Positions 18,301 through 20,577 of a stretch of 20,577 nucleotides of DNA are shown in pieces; the stretch's first letter is position 1; every line of letters begins with the position of its first letter. The notes under the pieces are model-generated. The model saw only the letters and a program-made list of their open reading frames with translations, did no database searches and was not told the DNA's origin. Made by a program: the position numbers and the translations under genes. The DNA is from Botryllus schlosseri (lineage: Eukaryota; Chordata; Ascidiacea; Stolidobranchia; Styelidae). The stretch covers positions 1 to 20,577 of the forward strand of contig ATSW01005596.1 of assembly GCA_000444245.1 (NCBI GenBank). The letters run 5' to 3'.

Positions 18301-20208
18301 TTTCACAGTGTACATACAGTTCAGAAGTAGGGCGCCGGTTCATGTGCACGCAGTGGTTAATCTAATGCGGTGCCGGGCAATAATTGTTTAAAAATATCTT
18401 TTTATTTCGGATTCCGGGGGAGGCACATATAAAATAGTTAGCTGGCCAAAAAAAAAACACTGAGCAACTAATTTGGATTGATTCCAACTGGTATATGTGA
18501 ACGCACAGATCTTTTTTTCAAATTTCACTGTAAACCACATGAAATTGTTATGTTGTCTCAAGGAACGATGTTAAACAATTTATGCTCACTTCCAACCGGC
18601 AGAAGGTAGGTTATTGCAGTTCAAAATTTTGGCCTGAACGACGGGTTATCCCAGAATTGTGAATTAAGAACTGAAAATAACTTCGCATCTACGGGTTGGA
18701 ATTGCGTCAAGTTTGTTTTGCAACGTTTTTGTAGACAACTCAACAATTCCTGGGTTGACAGTAAAATTTGTTATTTTTTAAATTTTTTTATTTTTATTAT
18801 TTATTTATTTTATTTACTAATTCGCATCCATCAGTTGGTAGTTTTTAGGCAACCGAACAATTTAATCAGTGAATCCACGGAATCCGGAAAAACAACGTTA
18901 TATTTTAACAACCCTACAAGGCAAGTGGCATATGCAACGTAAAATAGAATATTCACAAACGACACATGATTTAACGGAAAAACTCACATTTTGTTGTGTT
19001 ATATCTCCATACACAAGAGTGACATTCGATTTTTGCGTGGGAAACAATGGAGTTGATCTCGGCGCTGGTTTTGGTGCAATTTTCGGAATTTGATTCGCCG
19101 AGGTCGCGCCCCCAACTTGAGCGACGGCATTTTTGAATTCATTCAGGACATTGTCGTTGCTTAATTCGACGAAATCAACCTGAAATAGACAGTTAACTGA
19201 GTGAATAATACAAAGGAATTCGGATTTATCGCACTATAGCTATTTCACTCTGCACTGCAATGTAAATTTCTTGCAATGAATTATCAGAGATTTCCGACAG
19301 CTGATCAATCATAGCGGTGCTAAATGAGATTAAAACTTCGCATTGGTAGCTTAACCATACACTAACACATCGTCGCGTTGTTAATCAAAGTAGCTTACGT
19401 CCAATTTCTCAAATTTTGGGATGCATTTTTTCATTTCAACGAGATTTTGTTAACTGGCATATATATATTCTATCACATTTATCAATCACAAGTTATTGGT
19501 AAGAATTCCAGCCCCAGTTATGCCTGAAAAATTAAAACTGTTAAGTAGTATTAGAAGTAGTTTAACATCACAAACAATTGAATATGTAATGCCAGTAGGC
19601 AGAACTCAAACAATAAATACTCCAGAAAAAGTAGAAGTACTTCATCACTGACCACTTCTTCGTTCAATACACTTCGCGTTTTTACATCAGTAAATATAAT
19701 AGATATACTCTCTGATTATGCTATTAACAGCAGATTATACAATGCGAAATTAAAATCTTGTGTGTACACGTACACATTGCATAAAGTCTTCGCCAAAACC
19801 CTTGGTTATAGGTTAATGCACTCATATCTTACCCGAGTAGAACTAATGTCATTGAAGTCACGTAGAAGTAGCAATCTCGAAGTAAATAAGTATTCTAGTA
19901 ATATGAAAACTAGAATGTTGCGGGTACACTTTGCATCGATTCTTCACTGAAACTCTCACCGGGAAGGTAATACACTCATATACATTACCCGAGTAACGCA
20001 AGACGTGGAATTCTGCTGAAAATAATCCCGGACGGCGTCCAGAATTAGCGGCACGCATATCTTGGGCTGTCCGCCGAAGACCCCGCAGCTAATCGCGGGA
20101 ATCGCGATCGAACGAAGCTTCGCTTTTTCCGTTTGCTCCAAACTTCCGCGAACGCACGATTTCACGACTAAGTCGGGTTTGTTACTTCTCTCGGACTCGA
20201 CGTTCCAC
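6101..20208 (-). CDS. PARP14: PARP14-like mono-ADP-ribosyltransferase (3 macrodomains, KH-like region, WWE, PARP catalytic), 5'-partial, 15 exons in window
   Basis: Exons in transcript order: 20208-19989, 19179-18988, 17511-17407, 16652-16471, 15421-15271, 13881-13719, 13085-12855, 12213-12004, 11942-11851, 10794-10643, 8365-8170, 7796-7664, 7456-7323, 6627-6453, 6372-6101 (stop TGA at 6103-6101). Every intron has GT/AG ends and all 14 junction phases agree, giving 868 residues with no internal stop. Visible domains: macrodomain 1 C-terminal half (1-93), linker (94-123), macrodomain 2 (126-280), macrodomain 3 (309-470), KH-like helices (485-594), WWE (601-670), PARP catalytic (676-868). This order matches vertebrate PARP14. 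The family transfers a single ADP-ribose from NAD+ to proteins or nucleic acids and reads or removes ADP-ribose through its macrodomains. The catalytic triad is His757, Tyr787 and Met850; the lack of Glu at the third place fits mono- rather than poly-ADP-ribosylation. The N-terminal part (RRMs and the start of macrodomain 1 in vertebrates) is outside the window. Exon joins are my reconstruction and have not been checked against RNA. Confidence 0.92.
6453..6627 (-). CDS. PARP14: PARP14-like exon 14: PARP catalytic core with active-site His
   Basis: Encodes residues 721-778. It begins ISRIQSVALYKQY, matching 'I.RIQN..L+..Y'. QLFHGTGNADAIINNGFDRS holds the NAD+-binding His757 in the HGT motif. 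Acceptor GCTTATTCAG, donor CATG|GTGAGT. Confidence 0.94.
7323..7456 (-). CDS. PARP14: PARP14-like exon 13: start of PARP catalytic domain
   Basis: Encodes residues 676-720. DALPKSWDNM followed by KKVPLAQGSTEYNKVLNSM (691-709) is the characteristic start of the mono-ART PARP fold ('lP..W..M ... v.L..gs.EY..V'). Acceptor TCTACTCAG, donor ACG|GTATTG, phase 0 at the end. Confidence 0.92.
7664..7796 (-). CDS. PARP14: PARP14-like exon 12: second half of WWE domain
   Basis: Encodes residues 632-675. VQVVEFQYDKVLKQTYDL corresponds to the WWE strand 'vdf..m.q.n', and HIRRRLK is the Arg-rich end of the domain. Acceptor TTGCAAAAG is weak but is the only one that keeps frame. Donor TCAG|GTATAA. Confidence 0.88.
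7840..8040 (+). repeat. Dispersed intronic repeat (ACCCGAATATTTTCGGC family), copy A
   Basis: Matches the other copies in the blocks AAACCCGAATATTTTCGGC, CGGCAACTAGTA, ATCAACAATCGTATCACAAA and ATGACGTCACCGG. It lies in the intron between exons 11 and 12, on the sense-antisense orientation opposite to the gene. No coding frame. Class unknown. Confidence 0.75.
8069..8087. repeat. (AC)n microsatellite near exon 11 donor
   Basis: Nine AC units on the plus strand, read as (GU)9 in the PARP14-like pre-mRNA, about 80 nt downstream of the exon 11 donor at 8169-8168. Confidence 0.95.
8170..8365 (-). CDS. PARP14: PARP14-like exon 11: KH-like helix and first half of WWE domain
   Basis: Encodes residues 566-631. 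YLTRLLVIGQTKNVMKACDA (567-586) is a KH-like 'strand, G, helix' unit. VQYVAWEKKASNGVWVELP (601-619) carries the two conserved Trp residues (606, 615) of WWE, followed by helix AAHALEKAF. WWE domains in PARPs bind ADP-ribose chain units or mediate protein contacts. Acceptor TTTGTCAG, donor CGG|GTGGGC. Confidence 0.93.
8412..8650 (+). repeat. Dispersed intronic repeat, copy B
   Basis: Shares CTTGGAGGT.CAG, ATATATTCATATTGAAAT, CCCGATTATTTTCGGC, CACTCGTCAGG and CAGCAACTAGTAGAGA with the other copies. It is diverged in its right half (GATGGCTTAGGTTCAATGCA aligns with GATCGCTTAAGCTCAGTGTA of copy A). Located in the intron between exons 10 and 11. Confidence 0.75.
9075..9780. repeat. Diverged tandem duplication, about 397-bp offset
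   Basis: Blocks recur about 397 bp apart. GTTGTTGATCGCAAG near 9078 corresponds to GATGTTGATCATATG near 9474. GAACACGCTTCAAATTG at 9133 corresponds to GAACACGTTTCAAATTG at 9530. CACTTACGATTGCCTTTT corresponds to TACTTACGATGGCCTTGT, and a CTTATATAA box is present in each unit. No gene is evident. It lies inside the 2.3-kb intron between exons 10 and 11. Confidence 0.65.
9817..9837. repeat. GC-rich perfect hairpin
   Basis: CAGTCGCG and CGCGACTG arms of 8 bp around a 5-base loop, within a CpG-rich island of otherwise AT-rich intron. Confidence 0.6.
10028..10109 (+). mobile_element. tRNA-derived SINE head
   Basis: TAGCTCAGTTGGT (10035-10047) is an RNA polymerase III A box and GGTTCAAGTCC (10088-10098) a B box, at tRNA spacing. 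The acceptor and D stems do not pair well, so it is a tRNA relic rather than a working tRNA. A non-tRNA body probably continues to about 10290, but I cannot fix its end. Confidence 0.7.
10290..10510 (-). repeat. Dispersed intronic repeat, copy C (reverse)
   Basis: Reverse complement of the family: CATGCCGG, GATACGATTGTTGATATACA, GTTGCCGACGATTACCCC and GAAAATATTCGGGG. It lies about 130 bp from the exon 10 donor. It is in the same orientation as the gene, unlike copies A, B and E. Confidence 0.75.
10643..10794 (-). CDS. PARP14: PARP14-like exon 10: acidic KH-like linker
   Basis: Encodes residues 516-565. The sequence ALQCIDDETDKVMHKE is followed by a charged stretch rich in Glu, Asp and Thr, ending KIENKSD. 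Acceptor TCTTCTACAG is strong. The donor GACAT|GTAACT leaves two bases that join G of exon 11 as Met566. Read straight through, the frame would stop at the donor (ATG TAA), so splicing is required. Confidence 0.88.
11098..11413. mobile_element. Mutator-like inverted-repeat element, copy 1, with 10-bp TSD
   Basis: A 316-bp near-palindrome: AGGGTTGTTCAAAAATAA at the left, TTATTTTCGAACAACCGT at the right, with arms of about 130 bp that also share TCAGTGAATCC/GGATTCACT and CACATCTAC..GTTGG blocks. Direct 10-bp copies of agtggacact flank it (11088-11097 and 11414-11423). Long arms and a 9-10-bp duplication point to the Mutator (MULE) superfamily. No coding capacity. Sits between exons 9 and 10. 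Confidence 0.82.
11851..11942 (-). CDS. PARP14: PARP14-like exon 9: small KH-like exon
   Basis: A 92-base exon encoding residues 485-515 (GVVGLFSSPSKREEEILDLY and onward). It is needed for phase: exon 8 ends after one base of a codon, this exon supplies two and ends in phase 0, and exon 10 begins in phase 0. The residue pattern (beta-strand, then helix ending RRDIQN) fits a degenerate KH or RRM-like repeat as found before the WWE domain in PARP14. Acceptor ATATTAAAG is weak; donor AAC|GTAATC. Confidence 0.82.
12004..12213 (-). CDS. PARP14: PARP14-like exon 8: macrodomain 3 C-terminus
   Basis: Encodes residues 415-484. The junction yields PALGTG|NIQMDSGTV, the second ADP-ribose loop (410-423). 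It continues with LLFRSAIDTF and VDIVVFDTTMVQDF, the last helix and strand of the fold. Acceptor AAATTTCAG, donor GAAG|GTCAGA. Confidence 0.93.
12300..12418 (+). repeat. Dispersed intronic repeat, copy D (partial)
   Basis: Holds only the right-hand part of the family (ATATCAATAATCGTATCACA, CATGACGTCACCGGCATGAA). Its right side abuts the hAT element at 12419, suggesting the hAT inserted in or beside it. Confidence 0.7.
12419..12528. mobile_element. Small non-autonomous hAT-type element, copy 2 (internally deleted)
   Basis: Ends CACGGTTTCCTCTAAGC and TTAGAGGACACGTTG. Flanks are cagacaaa (12411-12418) and cagacaat (12529-12536), 7 of 8 matching. Body shares GCGCGTGCG, CGTTACGCACTGTTGTCCAA and GTGAGTTGGTGAGTGCGCGC with copies 1 and 3, but about 85 bp are missing. 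Sits between exons 7 and 8. Confidence 0.85.
12537..12620 (-). repeat. Dispersed intronic repeat fragment, copy F (reverse)
   Basis: AAGTTCTGCACCTCCAAGA is the reverse complement of TCTTGGAGGTGCAGAACCTT in copy E. A short fragment only. Confidence 0.55.
12855..13085 (-). CDS. PARP14: PARP14-like exon 7: macrodomain 3 core
   Basis: Encodes residues 338-414 plus the first base of Gly415. The segment GDIAVTSGGNLRCRHILHLV (361-380) is the macrodomain core. LSSIAIPALGT leads into the second loop, completed by the next exon. Acceptor TCTTTTACAG, donor ACGG|GTGAGT. A 197-codon open frame lies antisense to this exon at 12635-13228; it is a shadow. Confidence 0.94.
13300..13490 (+). repeat. Dispersed intronic repeat, copy E
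   Basis: Among the longest and cleanest copies: CTTGGAGGTGCAGAACCTTA, ATATATTCATATTGAAATAA, CCCGAATATTTCCGGC, CACTCATCAGGGGTAATCGT, AACTAGTAGAGAATTC and GGCACAAACTAGGTTGACGG. Lies between exons 6 and 7. Confidence 0.75.
13719..13881 (-). CDS. PARP14: PARP14-like exon 6: linker and start of macrodomain 3
   Basis: Encodes residues 284-337. It opens with AFQTEF, which closes macrodomain 2, then a Ser/Gly/Pro linker, then VSVLQGDITQQQTDAIVNST (310-329), a canonical macrodomain start with GDIT and TDAIVN. The usual Gly-rich first loop is replaced by KFDLTQ. Acceptor CTCTTCCAG, donor CAAG|GTCAGG. Confidence 0.92.
13949..14745. mobile_element. 797-bp TAGGGCGA-ended DNA transposon with perfect 8-bp TSD
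   Basis: Ends TAGGGCGAATTTTTTTTTG and AAAAAAAAATCGCCCTA are inverted. Flanks are identical 8-bp copies of ctgataac (13941-13948 and 14746-14753). The left part is a run of TTTTGAC repeats. A 70-codon frame at 14381-14593 (+) shows no recognised transposase motif. The 8-bp duplication suggests hAT. It begins 68 bp from exon 6, close to the acceptor and branch region of the intron. Confidence 0.85.
15271..15421 (-). CDS. PARP14: PARP14-like exon 5: macrodomain 2 second loop and C-terminus
   Basis: Encodes residues 233-283. SSIAFPAIGTGGFRHPPDK holds the second ADP-ribose loop (GTGGF at 241-245). VTIVLHPSNPNVSA resembles the 'LLHPSDHEN' end of vertebrate PARP14 macrodomain 2. Acceptor TTTTTCCAG, donor GCT|GTAAGT, phase 0 at the end. 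Confidence 0.92.
15504..15846. mobile_element. GACTC-rich inverted-repeat element, copy 2
   Basis: A 343-bp partner of 4765-5111, from GTTGTTATGACTC to GACTTGGTTACAAC. It is richer in intact GACTCGAGTC palindromes than copy 1. It lies in the intron between exons 4 and 5, about 80 bp from exon 5. Confidence 0.75.
15919..16309. mobile_element. hAT (Charlie-type) remnant
   Basis: Left end AAGTGGTTCCTAAACTTTTT with ACCGCGACCC; right end GCGATCCATACTTTAAAAAC followed by CCTTG, a diverged inverted copy. No target duplication is left, so this is older than the element at 5389-5995. Intronic. Confidence 0.65.
16318..16385. mobile_element. Possible hAT end fragment
   Basis: CAGGGGTACCCAAACTGTGG followed by TAGGTGAGTCAC resembles one terminal inverted repeat of a second hAT family, directly after the previous remnant. 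No matching right end found. Confidence 0.35.
16471..16652 (-). CDS. PARP14: PARP14-like exon 4: macrodomain 2 core
   Basis: Encodes residues 173-232. NECARHHG followed by MGDVFSTCPGSLACNEIFHG matches the 'EC...GDV..T.GG.L.C..I.H' core of macrodomains. It continues IKSVVQQSLQLA, the helix before the catalytic-loop strand. The exon ends with AG, which joins T of the next exon to make Ser233. Acceptor ACTTGCAG, donor ACAG|GTAGGG. Confidence 0.9.
16975..17174. mobile_element. Small non-autonomous hAT-type element, copy 3, perfect TSD
   Basis: Ends CAATATTTCCTCTAATTTTT and CTTAGAGGTAACATTG, inverted relative to copies 1 and 2. Flanked by perfect attccaat duplications (16967-16974 and 17175-17182). 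Full length at 200 bp. Between exons 3 and 4. Confidence 0.9.
17407..17511 (-). CDS. PARP14: PARP14-like exon 3: macrodomain 2, first ADP-ribose loop
   Basis: Encodes 35 residues (138-172), phase 0-0. VNVIVNIMAPN takes the place of the canonical DAIVNAAN strand, and SRGSAIAQAVASAAG replaces the Gly-rich loop and helix. This RG-type loop resembles macrodomain 2 of vertebrate PARP14. Acceptor CTTTTCGCAG, donor GTG|GTGAGA. Confidence 0.9.
17632..17800. mobile_element. Mutator-like inverted-repeat element, copy 2 (single arm)
   Basis: TAGGGTTGTTCAAAAATAAT then ATTGTTAGGTTGGTTAAATG and ACCTGTAGAAGTG match the left arm of the 11098 element. The right arm is missing; a hAT element begins at 17808. 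Confidence 0.65.
17808..18151. mobile_element. hAT (Charlie-type) non-autonomous element
   Basis: CAGTGGTTCCCAAGCTTTTT at the left and ATTGGGAACCATTG at the right form inverted ends. Flanks ggaaaact and gttcaact match at only 5 of 8 positions, so the copy is decayed. It lies in the intron between exons 2 and 3. Confidence 0.75.
18380..18916. mobile_element. Mutator-like inverted-repeat element, copy 3
   Basis: Left end AATTGTTTAAAAATATC and right end ATATTTTAACAACCCTA are inverted. Internal blocks GATTCCAACTGGTATATGTG, GTAGACAACTCAACAATT and AATCAGTGAATCCACGG match the 11098 family. At 537 bp it is longer than copy 1 and carries extra internal palindromic sequence plus an AT-rich run at 18765-18820. 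It ends 72 bp from the exon 2 donor. Confidence 0.7.
18988..19179 (-). CDS. PARP14: PARP14-like exon 2: end of macrodomain 1, Pro-rich linker, first strand of macrodomain 2
   Basis: Encodes residues 74-137 in phase 0-0. It starts VDFVELSNDNVLNEF, the typical last strand and helix of a macrodomain. A low-complexity linker rich in Pro, Ala and Lys follows (94-123), then VTLVYGDITQQN opens macrodomain 2 with the GDIT adenine-contact motif (131-134). Acceptor is CTATTTCAG, donor AAT|GTGAGT. Confidence 0.9.
19989..20208 (-). CDS. PARP14: PARP14-like exon 1 of window: C-terminal half of macrodomain 1
   Basis: Encodes residues 1-73. The motif SIAIPAISCGVFGG (33-46) is the macrodomain strand and second ADP-ribose-binding loop of the SxGxFG type, followed by the usual helix (LILDAVRDYF). 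The acceptor follows CACAAAG and the exon starts with one base of a split codon, so the upstream exon should end in phase 2. The donor is CGG|GTAATG. The exon is unusually CpG-rich compared with its neighbours. The first half of this macrodomain must lie beyond the right edge. Confidence 0.88.
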
Positions 20209-20516
20209 CTTTGTGACAAAGACGAAACTCGGCATTTATTGCACAACAGAATTGCAGGTGTTGAGATCAAAAGCCGAGTATACTAGAGTATATTTGGTCA
20301 TGAGAAATAGGAATAAGACATTATATCTTTTCGTCCTTGATGTTTTTGTGCCATATGCACAGACTCATGATCTGGGTAATAACTTCATGAATGTAATCGA
20401 TTGCCATTACGATTGCTTGAAAACGTCGCAATTGTAGTAACGATTACCCCATGTCTGCTCGTGATCTACATACGCACAATCTGTGCATATGCATACCATG
20501 AGTGCATGATGTGCAT

Positions 20517-20577
20517 TAGGGTTGTTCAAAAAAAACTTTTTTTTCCAAATCTCACTCGCCTAGTGACTAAATCGTCA
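20517..20577. mobile_element. Mutator-like inverted-repeat element, copy 4 (cut by window edge)
   Basis: TAGGGTTGTTCAAAAAAAAC followed by a T-run and CAAATCTCACTCGCC matches the left end of the family. It continues off the window, in the intron upstream of exon 1. Confidence 0.65.

Overview
The window is animal nuclear DNA: AT-rich, intron-rich, and full of short DNA transposons with clean target-site duplications. The only protein-coding gene I can support lies on the minus strand and fills about the right-hand two thirds. It is a PARP14-type mono-ADP-ribosyltransferase, reconstructed here as 15 exons between 20208 and 6101. All exons join with consistent splice phases and end in a stop, giving 868 visible residues. 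The 5' end, including the start of the first macrodomain, lies beyond the right edge of the window. Domain order is: C-terminal half of macrodomain 1, a Pro-rich linker, macrodomain 2, macrodomain 3, KH-like helical repeats, WWE, and a PARP catalytic domain. This is the known layout of PARP14. The organism is an invertebrate or other non-mammalian animal; the sequence alone does not let me name the phylum.

Layout, left to right. 201-790 (minus) is a decayed 3' end of a Penelope-like retroelement carrying a GIY-YIG endonuclease. 791-3638 has no recognisable gene. 3639-3831 is a small hAT-type element with a target-site duplication (TSD). 3840-4764 has no firm gene. 4765-5111 is a GACTC-rich inverted-repeat element. 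5389-5995 is a 607-bp hAT (Charlie-type) element with a perfect 8-bp TSD, placed about 105 bp past the PARP stop codon. From 6101 to the right edge everything is the PARP gene and its introns.

The introns carry nearly all the remaining structure: (AC)n next to the exon 11 donor, five or more copies of one dispersed repeat, a diverged tandem duplication of about 397 bp, a tRNA-derived SINE head, four copies of a Mutator-like inverted-repeat element (one with a 10-bp TSD), two more copies of the small hAT family, a 797-bp TAGGGCGA-ended element with a perfect 8-bp TSD, a second GACTC element, and further hAT remnants. No exon is interrupted, so the gene looks intact and under selection.

PARP14-family proteins are known mono-ADP-ribosylating and ADP-ribose-reading factors linked to innate antiviral responses. 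That role is inferred here from the domain layout, not shown by the sequence.
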